This document shows, piece by piece, positions 1-7,844 of a DNA stretch of 15,477 bases. This stretch comes from Pseudomonadota bacterium. GTDB lineage: Bacteria > Myxococcota > Bradymonadia > UBA4248. The notes below the pieces were generated by a model that saw nothing but the letters and a program-made list of their open reading frames with translations, was not told the origin of the DNA and searched no databases. The first letter of the stretch is position 1, and each line of letters starts with the position of its first letter. The translations under genes were made by a program, and so were the position numbers. The stretch spans positions 1 to 15,477 of the forward strand of contig JAGACY010000197.1 in assembly GCA_017613855.1 (NCBI GenBank), given 5' to 3'.

Positions 1-82
1 GAAATACGGCCGAAATATTTATAAATGCAGAATGATGAATGATATCAAATAACCTCAGAGTTCTGCCTTTTAACTTTAATTA

Positions 83-135
83 ATTACGCATTACGAATTA
101 CGCATTACCCATTACGAATTACGCATTACGCATTA
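83..135. repeat. Heptamer tandem repeat tract 1 (ATTACGC-type)
   Basis: Seven head-to-tail 7-bp units start at 83, 90, 97, 104, 111, 118 and 125, and a partial ATTA follows at 132-135. The units are ATTACGC (four copies), ATTACGA (two) and ATTACCC (one), so all share ATTAC and vary in the last two bases. The tract lies downstream of ung in non-coding DNA. It resembles the short tandemly repeated repeats described in cyanobacteria and some other bacteria. Its function is unknown. Confidence 0.9.
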
Positions 136-166
136 ATCAGACCTTCCCTTTAGTTTTGCATCCATA

Positions 167-198
167 ATTCCGCATTCCGCATTCCGCATTCCGCATTA
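167..198. repeat. Heptamer tandem repeat tract 2 (ATTCCGC-type)
   Basis: Four perfect ATTCCGC units start at 167, 174, 181 and 188, followed by ATTA at 195-198. The final bases are the reverse complement of the ung stop codon, so the tract abuts and overlaps the 3' end of that gene. The start at 167 is exactly 84 bp (12 x 7) from the start of tract 1, so the two tracts are in the same 7-bp phase. The 31 bp between them may be decayed repeat. Confidence 0.9.
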
Positions 199-900
199 TC
201 TAAAGCTCGGTGTTTCCACAGGTTCCTCGGGAATCTTCCATTCAATGGGATCCCGGCCATGAGATTCTAAAAATGCATTAATTTTAGAAAATGGTTTCGA
301 TCCAAAAAATCCATAATGCGCCGATAGAGGCGACGGATGCGGTGCACAAAGTACAAGATGAATGGGATTCGTAATCAGACTCTTTTTTGCCTGAGCATTG
401 CGTCCCCATAAGACAAACACGACGGGATCCGTCTTCTGATTGACGAGGCGTATCACCTCATCTGTAAAGGCTTCCCACCCTTTACCCTTGTGGGAATCGG
501 CCTGCCCGTGCCGAACCGTCAGCACCGTATTGAGCAAAAGCACACCCTGCAGTGCCCAGGCGCTCAGATCACCATGCGACGGCGGAACGATATGCAAATC
601 ATCATACAATTCTTTGTATATATTGATTAAGGAAGGCGGAGGCGGTGTCGGACGAAGAACTGAAAAACTCAGTCCATGCGCCTGATTATCACCATGATAC
701 GGATCCTGCCCCAAAATCACGACCTTGACATTGGCATACGGCGTCCAGTGAAGTGCATTAAATATATCATACAGACCAGGATGTATCTTTCTCGTGCGAT
801 ATTCAGTAATCAAAAATGATCGCAACGTTTTATACGAATCTGTCTCAAATGCATGCGCCAGCAAAGGAGCCCAGTCATTATGTAATATTTCTTTTGCCAT
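196..900 (-). CDS. ung: Uracil-DNA glycosylase, family 1
   Basis: This enzyme removes uracil from DNA by cleaving the N-glycosidic bond, the first step of base excision repair in the cytoplasm. The 234 residues match the usual family length. The hallmark motifs are present: GQDPYH at 64-69, with catalytic Asp66 activating water; LLLNTVLTV around 121-129, with Asn124 for uracil recognition; and HPSPLSA at 188-194, with His188 and the intercalating Leu192. Phe79 in GLSFSV is the expected stacking residue. The start codon overlaps the stop codon of the upstream 204-residue gene by one base (TGATG) and there is no clear Shine-Dalgarno sequence, so translation is probably coupled. It is the last gene of the run from elbB. 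I see no intrinsic terminator downstream, only heptamer repeats. Confidence 0.97.
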   Translation of the reverse strand: MAKEILHNDWAPLLAHAFETDSYKTLRSFLITEYRTRKIHPGLYDIFNALHWTPYANVKVVILGQDPYHGDNQAHGLSFSVLRPTPPPPSLINIYKELYDDLHIVPPSHGDLSAWALQGVLLLNTVLTVRHGQADSHKGKGWEAFTDEVIRLVNQKTDPVVFVLWGRNAQAKKSLITNPIHLVLCAPHPSPLSAHYGFFGSKPFSKINAFLESHGRDPIEWKIPEEPVETPSFR

Positions 901-1514
901 CAGTGAAAATCTGTTTTGTCAAGCTTTTTTAATAAAGACTGAACAGTAACCGGATCATATTCCCAGTGACCCATCTCATCCATGCGCTTTTTAATCCCCT
1001 CACTTTCAGCCTGATCTGGCAAAATACCAGTCAAAACCTCAAGCAAAGTCGACGATATCCAACAATTATTCTCAACTTGTATCCGTGCATTCGCCCCTAT
1101 CAGAATGACTGCAATCGTTCGGGGAAGAAGCGATGATGCAAAATGCAAGGCATCACTGAAATCAGCTGTTTCCTTTTCTGACTCTATGATGTCATCGTCT
1201 GCATCCTCTGACGCACGTTCACGAACAAGCGTCATCGGACTAAAATTCATGAGCCGATAAAAATCTATCGTCATTTTTTCAATCAGAGGACGACTCAATT
1301 TCTTGCGGCCACGAGCATATTCGAACAACAAACGCAGATTGCCGGCAAAACTGTAGGGGACAAGATAACCTGCCGCATATCTGGGAACACACGGCACGGC
1401 AACCTCATTGTCAGTGAGCAGCTTTGCCACCACATCGAGGCTGTCTGTCACGGTTTCAAACAACCATCGATTCGTTTCTTCCAGTTCTGCATACGTGATC
1501 GTGAATATGCTCAT
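900..1514 (-). CDS. Hypothetical protein, 204 aa, between a membrane protein gene and ung
   Basis: I do not recognise the family. The protein looks soluble: there is no signal peptide or convincing membrane helix. It appears mainly helical, with a basic patch ([10 protein letters not shown] near 68-77) and a strongly acidic stretch around residues 102-117 that may be a flexible linker. A hydrophobic segment, [17 protein letters not shown], lies near 127-143. The ATG overlaps the upstream gene's stop codon by four bases (ATGA), and its own stop overlaps the ung start by one base. This tight packing supports a real, co-translated gene. The pairing with ung need not mean a repair function. A role with the membrane protein just upstream is equally possible. 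Confidence 0.8.
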   Translation of the reverse strand: MSIFTITYAELEETNRWLFETVTDSLDVVAKLLTDNEVAVPCVPRYAAGYLVPYSFAGNLRLLFEYARGRKKLSRPLIEKMTIDFYRLMNFSPMTLVRERASEDADDDIIESEKETADFSDALHFASSLLPRTIAVILIGANARIQVENNCWISSTLLEVLTGILPDQAESEGIKKRMDEMGHWEYDPVTVQSLLKKLDKTDFH

Positions 1515-4500
1515 TTCTCAAGTTCTTTGCGGCGCTCCATGCGTGCAGCATCGACTGCATTCAGGAATTTCATCGCATCTTGTTTGCTCTTGGGCGTAAT
1601 CTTGGCATTTAATACATTCGTTCCCATACCAAATTGAATATATCTTCTATAAGACAATATCCATAATATCGGGAACTCGATTAAAGCAAGAAATCCGACA
1701 CAGGCACAAATAAATGAGAGTTTTGTACACATTTCGCCCGTGCACATCATCATTGAATAATATACCCCTGCACCCATGGCAAGAAGCAGGAGAAAATCCA
1801 AAATGATAAACAAATAGCGACGTTCTTCGTGAATGCTCAGTGACTGAACGTTCTCAATGTCGAACGCAACATAATTTTTGACATTCTCTTTTTTGCCATC
1901 GACACGCCATAAACGTCGGCTCGTCAAAAATAGATTGCCAAATCTCGAAATGGTACGCTCACCTTCGGCCAATTTATCTTTAAAGAACGGGGAGTCAAAG
2001 GTAAGCTGGCTGGTATCTGTACCGTACGCGGCAGTAACATGAGTTGCTTCGACAGTCTTCGGAGTTGCTGCAATCGCCACCACACTGTTTCTGCGTTTCG
2101 GCAAACTGGATGTCACCGATACAGATTGTGGTAACGGAGGCGTTATCCGGCCTTTCATGCCCCGATCCTGCTTTTCATCCCCCTGCAGCTTACTTTCCAC
2201 TTCAAGTTCTTTATCGCGAATTTCGTTCGCAAGAACAAGATGAAGTTCATCTTCCTTTTCGAATAACCTACGCAATTCACCCTGAGGTGAACGCGAAAAG
2301 TCTTCTGTCGAAATGGGCACACCTGCCAAATGATTCTCATTCTGTGCGGCTTTGGCTTCGGCTTCCAGCATGCGCCTCAATTCACTGCGCCCTCGTACAC
2401 GGAATTTATCCGATGAACTAATATCATCATCGACATTAGAAAAAACATCACGGTTAGACGGAGGCGGTTCTTTACCTGGACGATATTTTGTCGTCGGCGC
2501 ATTCTCCAGGGAAATACGGTGAAACTCTTCACGATAACGCAAATCGACATCGCCGCGTCTGCGAATCCTGAAAATATCCGATGGATTCTCGTCATCCTCC
2601 GGATTCACCTTTATCTCATCATGCTCCCGGACTACTGGCATAATACCCGATAACGAACGCTTTTGAGCTGTTTCGAGCGCTTCCACAAGAGATGCTGCAC
2701 GCTCAAGAATCACCTTGTCAAGCTTGCCATTTTCACTTGCAGCTCTTTGAGCTGCCTCTACAGCGGCACGCGCTGCTTTTAATTCCTGGCTGATATCAGG
2801 GAAATCTCCCGTCGGCATATTGTCGACATCCGGGTTACTATGAGCATGGGCATGATCCAATTCCATGCTTCCAAGACGGCCACGATGCGTAATCTTCTTA
2901 AACCGTGAGCGCGGACGCACCTGTTCTGATGAATCGGATGCTGCGGGCGCCTCCGGTTCACTCACAACGGCAGCTTCCACTTGACGAGAATCTGACGGCT
3001 TGACGCTCTCTTTCTCAAGATCCTTGTTCTGCATCTTCAACGTCTGAAGCTGAGACACTTCACCGGGATTCTTAGTAAACAAATCCCCCTCTTCAATCAC
3101 ATCTGACGTCATCGAATCCGGCATAAACTCAGCCATGATATCAGACAGTTTGGGCTGTTTCAGAGGAAGCGTCTCCGGATCCTCTCTCTCTGCTTCCTTA
3201 CCCAAATTTGGCATGATATTCATAAAAGCGAGATCGATGCTGTCACCGGCACCCGGCAAAAAATCCGATAATTCCTCGGGAAGGGCACTTCCTCCCACCT
3301 GATGATTAAACATCGAAGAAACCGTTATCGGATGTGTCAATTCCTCTTCGACATGATTCGAACCGGGGATGGATTCTACAAGCTCCTGTGACAATGCATC
3401 GATACTGTTTGCCGATATCTCCGGACTAATGGTATCGAGCAGAGGCATGGTCGGTTTCGGTTCTGCACCATGATTGCCAGACTGTGCCGGCATCGCCATC
3501 ATTTCGGGGGCAATTTCATTCTCAGGAATCGTTCTGTGCGTTTCCACAGCCGAAATATCAAACTCTGGCTCTGTCGGACGCATTGCTGCCGAAGCTCCGG
3601 GCATTTCTGAAGCACCTGAAACCTGCACTTGCGACACGCCGTCCTCTGGCGGCAAATCCGAAGCCGGCTGATAAAAACTAGGCACAAAATCCCGAACAGT
3701 CTCGATTTCATCCTCGCCATTCGCACCAGGATCATGGCTATGCATCGGTGAGGTCACTTCGCGTTTTATTGGCTGTCCAGATGACGAATTTAAATCGTCT
3801 GACACTGAGTGCGAAGACAAATCCACACTTTCCGACGGGCTCGGAGCTTCTATCTCAATGCTCGAACACTCTCCCTCCGCACACCCACTGGGGGATTTCT
3901 CAATCCGATCTTCTGAAACGCGATCTGACTCAATGACAAATGTTGATTCATTAGGAGACGCCTGCGGTATCTCATCCGAAAGCTCTGACATTTCACGCAT
4001 TCGCGCAAAAATTTCCTGCGAAACATCTCGAATGCAGCGTGCATTGCCCTGCGAATCCACATCCCCGGTTGGATGAGATTCTGATGCATTCGATTGTGAA
4101 AGGTTGCTCTCCTCCGAATTACCTGCCAAATCTATACGTTCATGCGGATTCGCTAGATCAATGCGCGTTTCATCCCCAACATCCTCTTCATTCTCGACAA
4201 CAGCCACATAATCGAGAACATTATCCAAATCCTGTGCGTTGTCATCCTGCTCGTGATGGGATGCATCTGAGACCTCATGCTTGGACGTCGCATCCGCAAC
4301 TGCCCAGGTGTTCGATACACCTTCGATATTGTTAGTCGAACCCGATTCATACTGATAAGTATGACGACTCATCCCCCGCATCGTCGAACGTATCACATTG
4401 GTTTCATCCTCCGTATCATCCACTGCAACGAGCAAATCTGATACGATGGCCTGAAAATCCGATGAAATACCTGCATCCGCATTATTCTCTGCCGGTACAT

Positions 4501-4903
4501 GAACAACATTGGCCGCCGGTGGCTTCGGCGGTTCAATCGATTCCTCCAAAACTGCATCGGCTGTCAAATCAACAACATCTGACGAGTCTCTCAACAATTC
4601 TCCATTGCGGAACAGAGGATTTGAATCAATCGTCGTTACAATGGGCGGCGGCAGCGAAGTTTTGACCGGAGCCTTGGGGGCACCTTCATTCAGTCTAATC
4701 GGAGGCGGAACACTCCCTGAAGCATCCAGACCCCATACTTTACGCAACAACGGCAGTTTTTTGGCTTCAATCCAGGTTTTGCCAGGAAGAACACAAATCT
4801 GCGTATCTTTTTTTATTGTATCTACTTCTGCCAGATGCGACAATTCTTCATCGTTGCCAATTTCAGCCACAAAATTTGCGGTTTTTACAAGATATCCCGG
4901 CAT
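1511..4903 (-). CDS. Large acidic membrane protein: GYF_2-like N-terminus, disordered middle, PH-like C-terminus with transmembrane hairpin
   Basis: The protein has 1130 residues. Residues about 3-60 show spaced features like a GYF_2/DUF4339 domain: a leucine-rich pair of turns, then IKKDTQICVLPGKTW and A-K-K-L-P-L-L. Residues about 65-690 are low-complexity, rich in Ser, Asp, Glu and Pro, and probably disordered. A helical stretch lies near 702-748. Three short basic motifs follow (about 775-785, 831-847, 872-884). From about 968 the sequence resembles a bacterial PH domain (GERTISRFGNLFLTSRRLWR, then YVAFDIENVQSLSI). Two hydrophobic helices interrupt it at about 1030-1052 and 1062-1083, and a final strand and helix follow. 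The start has a good GGAG nine bases upstream. elbB ends 32 bp before it and the next gene overlaps it by four bases. It is probably an inner-membrane protein with a large cytoplasmic tail. Its function is unknown and the domain names are inferred by eye. Confidence 0.88.
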   Translation of the reverse strand: MPGYLVKTANFVAEIGNDEELSHLAEVDTIKKDTQICVLPGKTWIEAKKLPLLRKVWGLDASGSVPPPIRLNEGAPKAPVKTSLPPPIVTTIDSNPLFRNGELLRDSSDVVDLTADAVLEESIEPPKPPAANVVHVPAENNADAGISSDFQAIVSDLLVAVDDTEDETNVIRSTMRGMSRHTYQYESGSTNNIEGVSNTWAVADATSKHEVSDASHHEQDDNAQDLDNVLDYVAVVENEEDVGDETRIDLANPHERIDLAGNSEESNLSQSNASESHPTGDVDSQGNARCIRDVSQEIFARMREMSELSDEIPQASPNESTFVIESDRVSEDRIEKSPSGCAEGECSSIEIEAPSPSESVDLSSHSVSDDLNSSSGQPIKREVTSPMHSHDPGANGEDEIETVRDFVPSFYQPASDLPPEDGVSQVQVSGASEMPGASAAMRPTEPEFDISAVETHRTIPENEIAPEMMAMPAQSGNHGAEPKPTMPLLDTISPEISANSIDALSQELVESIPGSNHVEEELTHPITVSSMFNHQVGGSALPEELSDFLPGAGDSIDLAFMNIMPNLGKEAEREDPETLPLKQPKLSDIMAEFMPDSMTSDVIEEGDLFTKNPGEVSQLQTLKMQNKDLEKESVKPSDSRQVEAAVVSEPEAPAASDSSEQVRPRSRFKKITHRGRLGSMELDHAHAHSNPDVDNMPTGDFPDISQELKAARAAVEAAQRAASENGKLDKVILERAASLVEALETAQKRSLSGIMPVVREHDEIKVNPEDDENPSDIFRIRRRGDVDLRYREEFHRISLENAPTTKYRPGKEPPPSNRDVFSNVDDDISSSDKFRVRGRSELRRMLEAEAKAAQNENHLAGVPISTEDFSRSPQGELRRLFEKEDELHLVLANEIRDKELEVESKLQGDEKQDRGMKGRITPPLPQSVSVTSSLPKRRNSVVAIAATPKTVEATHVTAAYGTDTSQLTFDSPFFKDKLAEGERTISRFGNLFLTSRRLWRVDGKKENVKNYVAFDIENVQSLSIHEERRYLFIILDFLLLLAMGAGVYYSMMMCTGEMCTKLSFICACVGFLALIEFPILWILSYRRYIQFGMGTNVLNAKITPKSKQDAMKFLNAVDAARMERRKELEK

Positions 4904-4935
4904 ACCCTATTTCTCCAAAACACATCCAGCTCAAA

Positions 4936-5595
4936 TTATTTGCGTTCCAAAAGCTTCGTCATTGCATTCACAAGCGCCTGCGCACTGGCATAACACTCGA
5001 CCATTGAACCCGCTTCCATATAGGCAGGTGTCGTCACGATCTTCAAATCTTCATCGACACAAGCCTCATCATATCGTCTGACCTCATGATGCGCGCCCAT
5101 CGCCTCACAGGCCCTGGCCGTCCCCGCATCACTGCCAATCGTTACCCGAACACCATCTTTGCCAAACAAACGTGCAGCAATGACCGGTGCTATACACATA
5201 AAACCAAGTACTTTCCCTGCTTCATGCGCACGCAGCAAAACGCGCTCCACGTCTGCATCCACACGGCACTGCGCCCCCTTCTGACCGAAATCACACAAAT
5301 TCAGGGCAGCACCAAATCCCCCCGGCAATGCAATCGCATCCACATCCTCAATATCCAGCGCTGATAAGGGTTTTATCGCACCGCGCGCAATTCGTGCCGA
5401 CTCAACAAGCACATTCCGTGTCTCACCCATCGGCTTGCCACTCACACCATTAACGACAATTGCCTGCGCTTTGTCCGGCGCAAATATCGAAACTTCATGA
5501 CCAGCCTGGCCCAAACTCAGCATCAACAGTACAGATTCGTGAATCTCACTGCCATCCCTTACGCCACATCCACTCAGTATTACCGCAAATCGCAT
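4936..5595 (-). CDS. elbB: ElbB-like DJ-1/PfpI-superfamily protein (isoprenoid biosynthesis glyoxalase ElbB)
   Basis: The protein is collinear with Escherichia coli ElbB as I recall it. It opens with SGCGVRDGSEIHE (8-20), followed by FAPDKAQ, METRNVL-type residues at about 56-63, and PGGFGAALNL (91-100). GFMCIAP (131-137) places the nucleophile-elbow Cys134, and KIVTTPAYM lies at 185-193. The 219-residue length fits the family. ElbB belongs to the glutamine amidotransferase-like DJ-1 superfamily. It has been linked to isoprenoid metabolism, and a weak glyoxalase activity has been reported, but the physiological role is not settled. AAGGAG lies 8 bp upstream of the ATG (5604-5609), which supports this start. 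It is the first gene of the minus-strand run ending in ung; the 32-bp gap to the next gene suggests co-transcription. The 5' region also carries the 5838-5854 palindrome. Confidence 0.93.
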   Translation of the reverse strand: MRFAVILSGCGVRDGSEIHESVLLMLSLGQAGHEVSIFAPDKAQAIVVNGVSGKPMGETRNVLVESARIARGAIKPLSALDIEDVDAIALPGGFGAALNLCDFGQKGAQCRVDADVERVLLRAHEAGKVLGFMCIAPVIAARLFGKDGVRVTIGSDAGTARACEAMGAHHEVRRYDEACVDEDLKIVTTPAYMEAGSMVECYASAQALVNAMTKLLERK

Positions 5596-5837
5596 GCAAT
5601 TCTCTCCTTAAAAGTATGCCCCCATCTTCCTCTATACCACATAATGCACAAAGATTTCCGCCATATTCTGAAAAGAAATTTCCGAAATAAAACGATTCAA
5701 TTCCACCGCTTAATCTCCCCCTTTCACTCTGGCCTGTTTCCTTACATCCCACTGATTCGTCTTATGATAGCGCAAACAACAATCACACAAACATACATTC
5801 ACCTACATATAGCACACAGTCAACTAATACTCTACCA

Positions 5838-5854
5838 GGTAACCCAGGGTTACC
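5838..5854. promoter_or_regulatory. Perfect 17-bp palindrome, candidate operator
   Basis: GGTAACCC and its exact reverse complement GGGTTACC flank a single central base. An 8-bp arm with a 1-bp centre is typical of a site for a dimeric regulator. It lies about 240 bp upstream of the elbB start and about 470 bp upstream of the aldehyde dehydrogenase start. There is no T-run, so it is not a terminator. The regulator is unknown. Confidence 0.5.
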
Positions 5855-6216
5855 GCTCTCCCATTCCCACCCGCCGACTCGCCGTCCTAACCCAAAATAC
5901 GCGCGGTCTTCGCACACTGCTCCCTTTCCGCCTCAAAACGGCGTAAAAAAAAGCATACCGATGTGCCTGGCATGTATAGTACTTCAGCATTTAGCCCGCG
6001 TCCGGAAATCCGCAATGCTGTACCGCCCCTCGGTTGACCATACATTATGTCGGGGATATTCCGTCAGACAAAACCAGATGTAAACATACGATCCCTCAAT
6101 TTGGAAGGCCAATTCCTTCAATATAATGATGCCAACCAGAATCGCATTGTTACATTTTTTTTTGCACCAATCGTTTAGAGAACGAGTAAATTTCTCAAAG
6201 ACTTCCCTCCTTTCTA

Positions 6217-6225
6217 TGTTATACT
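6217..6225 (+). promoter_or_regulatory. Candidate extended -10 promoter for the aldehyde dehydrogenase or a leader RNA
   Basis: TGTTATACT is a TGn extended -10 followed by a near-consensus -10 hexamer (TATACT, 6220-6225). No good -35 box lies 17 bp upstream, which is usual for extended -10 promoters. The predicted start near 6232 gives a leader of about 90 nt that runs through the hairpin at 6268-6305 before the gene begins. Confidence 0.45.
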
Positions 6226-6267
6226 TATGATGTAGACTCGCTTTTTGCTTACGCAAATACGCTCGCC

Positions 6268-6305
6268 TGCGCCGTCTATCTGCGATACGCCGGCGCATTT
6301 TTTTT
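6268..6305 (+). terminator. Intrinsic terminator-like hairpin just upstream of the aldehyde dehydrogenase start
   Basis: TGCGCCG (6268-6274) pairs with CGGCGCA (6291-6297) around a 16-nt loop, and eight T residues follow (6298-6305). On the plus strand this has the form of a rho-independent terminator. It ends only 16 bp before the ATG at 6322, so it could be an attenuator in the leader of that gene or the 3' end of a small RNA. Confidence 0.6.
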
Positions 6306-6321
6306 AACCATCCATCCACTG

Positions 6322-7695
6322 ATGATTATGAAAAATACTCTGATTAAACTGCGTGCCTTTTTCCAAACCGAAGAAACATTTGACATCGAATGGAGAAAAA
6401 AACAACTCCGTGCCATGCTCAAAATGCTCGAAGAACAAACCGATTCCCTGACGGAAGCACTCGCCAAAGATCTCGGCAAATCCAAACAGGAAGCATGGAT
6501 CACCGAAATCGGATTTGTCCTGCACGAAGCAAGGCACGCACTTAAAAACATCAATTCCTGGATCAAACCCAGGCGCGTTTCCTCACCACTTTTTCTACAG
6601 CCGGCATCGAGCCAGATCCGTCCACAGCCAAGAGGACTCGCTCTCATCATCAGCCCATGGAATTATCCCGTTCAACTCATGCTGTCACCGCTCGTTGCCG
6701 CCATCTGTGCGGGTGATGTTGTGGTGCTCAAGCCTTCCGAACTCGCACCTGCCGTCGCTGCATGGTGTTCACAGTATATTCCAAGATACCTCGACCCCCG
6801 TGCTTTCGCTGTCATCGAAGCAGGACCCGAAAAAACTGCTGAACTGCTCAAAGAAAAATTCGATTTTATATTCTTTACCGGCAGTACCAAAACAGCACTC
6901 TACATTGCAAGAGCTGCCGCCGAACATCTTACACCGACAGTTCTCGAACTCGGCGGAAAATCCCCCTGCATCATCACACACTGCAAACATCTCAAAACGG
7001 CTGCCAAACGAATTGCTTTTGCCAAGTTTACAAACGCAGGACAGACATGTGTGGCTCCCGATTATGTCCTCATTCAGGAAGACCTCAAATCTGATTTCGA
7101 AAATGAACTCAAATTGGCCATCACTGAGCAATTCGGCCCCGAAAATGACCCCAAAAACTTCACACACATCATCCACAAGGGCCACTTTAAAAGACTCGAT
7201 AACATGCTCGGTTTCGGAGAAATCATCATTTTTGGTGGTGCAAGATCCGAAGATTCGCTCATGTTTGCACCAACCCTCATCGAAACAGACATGGATCATC
7301 CGACCATGCAGGAAGAAATTTTCGGCCCCATACTCCCGATTCTCACGCTGCCAAGCGAAGATCCCATTCAAGCCGCAAAAAAACTAATCCATGAACACCC
7401 GACTCCACTCGCATGCTATCTCTTCAGCGATGACAAAAATGATGTCAAAGCGATAAACAAAGTCATTTCCGGCGGATTTGCACACAATGATGCACTCATG
7501 CACCTATCCAATGTCAATCTGCCTTTCGGGGGCGTCGGTACAAGTGGTCACGGCGCTTCTCACGGAATTGCAGGTTTCGAAGCATTCAGCCATTTGCGCG
7601 CAGAATTGCTGCAATCCTCATGCATAGACGTCAAACTGCGATATCCACCCTACACCGAATCCGCAATGAACTGGCTCAAACGCTTCATGAAATAA
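6322..7695 (+). CDS. NAD(P)-dependent aldehyde dehydrogenase, class 3 type
   Basis: This enzyme oxidises an aldehyde to the carboxylic acid using NAD(P)+, and the substrate cannot be told from sequence. The 457-residue length fits the compact class 3 / coniferyl-aldehyde dehydrogenase-like group. Motifs in order: ISPWNYP (110-116) with Asn114 stabilising the oxyanion; the cofactor-binding FTGST (185-189); LELGGK (208-213) with general base Glu209; GQTC (240-243) with nucleophile Cys243; EEIFGP (331-336); and NLPFGGVGTSG near 399-409. All expected catalytic residues are present. ATG codons at 6322 and 6328 are both possible, and neither has a visible Shine-Dalgarno sequence. It is the only plus-strand gene in the window. 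The terminator-like hairpin 16 bp before the start suggests leader control. A TetR gene lies convergent beyond the tRNA, but a regulatory link is only a guess. Confidence 0.95.
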   Translation: MIMKNTLIKLRAFFQTEETFDIEWRKKQLRAMLKMLEEQTDSLTEALAKDLGKSKQEAWITEIGFVLHEARHALKNINSWIKPRRVSSPLFLQPASSQIRPQPRGLALIISPWNYPVQLMLSPLVAAICAGDVVVLKPSELAPAVAAWCSQYIPRYLDPRAFAVIEAGPEKTAELLKEKFDFIFFTGSTKTALYIARAAAEHLTPTVLELGGKSPCIITHCKHLKTAAKRIAFAKFTNAGQTCVAPDYVLIQEDLKSDFENELKLAITEQFGPENDPKNFTHIIHKGHFKRLDNMLGFGEIIIFGGARSEDSLMFAPTLIETDMDHPTMQEEIFGPILPILTLPSEDPIQAAKKLIHEHPTPLACYLFSDDKNDVKAINKVISGGFAHNDALMHLSNVNLPFGGVGTSGHGASHGIAGFEAFSHLRAELLQSSCIDVKLRYPPYTESAMNWLKRFMK

Positions 7696-7712
7696 TAGTC
7701 ACTCTGTCCACT

Positions 7713-7742
7713 AAAAAAGCCCTTGTCTAAAGGACAAGGGCT
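7713..7742 (-). terminator. Intrinsic terminator of the tRNA-Gly gene
   Basis: A 10-bp perfect stem (7718-7727 with 7733-7742, arm AGCCCTTGTC) with a 5-nt loop is followed, on the minus strand, by a run of six T (7713-7718; the base at 7718 is shared with the stem). It begins only a few bases past the 3' end of the tRNA. Read on the plus strand it has no T-run, so it does not clearly terminate the aldehyde dehydrogenase gene. Confidence 0.9.
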
Positions 7743-7744
7743 AA

Positions 7745-7817
7745 AGCGAGTTACGGGACTCGAACCCGCGACATCCAGCTTGGGAAGCTAGCGCTCTACC
7801 AACTGAGCCAAACTCGC
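7745..7817 (-). tRNA. tRNA-Gly (anticodon CCC)
   Basis: The minus strand folds into a full cloverleaf. The acceptor is GCGAGTT/AACTCGC, the D stem GCTC/GAGC with loop AGTTGGTA, and the anticodon stem CTAGC/GCTGG (one G-T pair) with loop TTCCCAA. The variable loop is ATGTC, and the T stem GCGGG/CCCGT carries loop TTCGAGT. The anticodon CCC reads glycine GGG codons. The G1-C72, C2-G71, G3-C70 start and the discriminator U73 agree with tRNA-Gly identity. The CCA end is not encoded, so it must be added by CCA-adding enzyme. The gene has its own promoter (7845-7873) and terminator (7713-7742). Confidence 0.96.
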
Positions 7818-7844
7818 AGGCGCACTTACTGTGCGTTGGCAAAT

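Larger units (their letters stand above)
5596..6321. other. Divergent intergenic region between elbB and the aldehyde dehydrogenase gene
   Basis: This 726-bp stretch separates two divergently transcribed genes. I see no convincing gene in it: the longest open frames have no Shine-Dalgarno sequence, are unlike known proteins, and run into neighbouring genes on the wrong strand. What it does hold is a perfect palindrome at 5838-5854, a weak hairpin near 6099-6121 (TTGGAAGG with CCTTCAA), long T-runs, an extended -10 promoter at 6217-6225 and a terminator-like hairpin at 6268-6305. Its length suggests regulation of one or both flanking genes, or a small RNA. Confidence 0.6.

Noticed and set aside
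83..198. CRISPR array or phage attachment site
   Set aside because: The units are only 7 bp with no spacers between them, no cas-type or integrase gene is in view, and there is no tRNA at this end.
5497..5946. Plus-strand open frame of 149 codons overlapping the start of elbB
   Set aside because: It overlaps the well-supported elbB 5' end in antisense, has no ribosome binding site, and its translation looks like low-complexity His/Thr/Ile-rich noise.
5984..6319. Minus-strand open frame of 111 codons with an Arg-rich N-terminus
   Set aside because: It has no Shine-Dalgarno sequence, and its Arg-rich start is encoded by the terminator hairpin region. It would also need a promoter inside the aldehyde dehydrogenase gene on the opposite strand.
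7718..7742. Bidirectional terminator also serving the aldehyde dehydrogenase gene
   Set aside because: On the plus strand the hairpin is followed by AAAG rather than a T-run, so only the minus-strand role is supported.
7745..7817. tRNA as integration site of a mobile element
   Set aside because: I see no integrase, no repeated tRNA 3' end nearby and no phage-type genes on either side.
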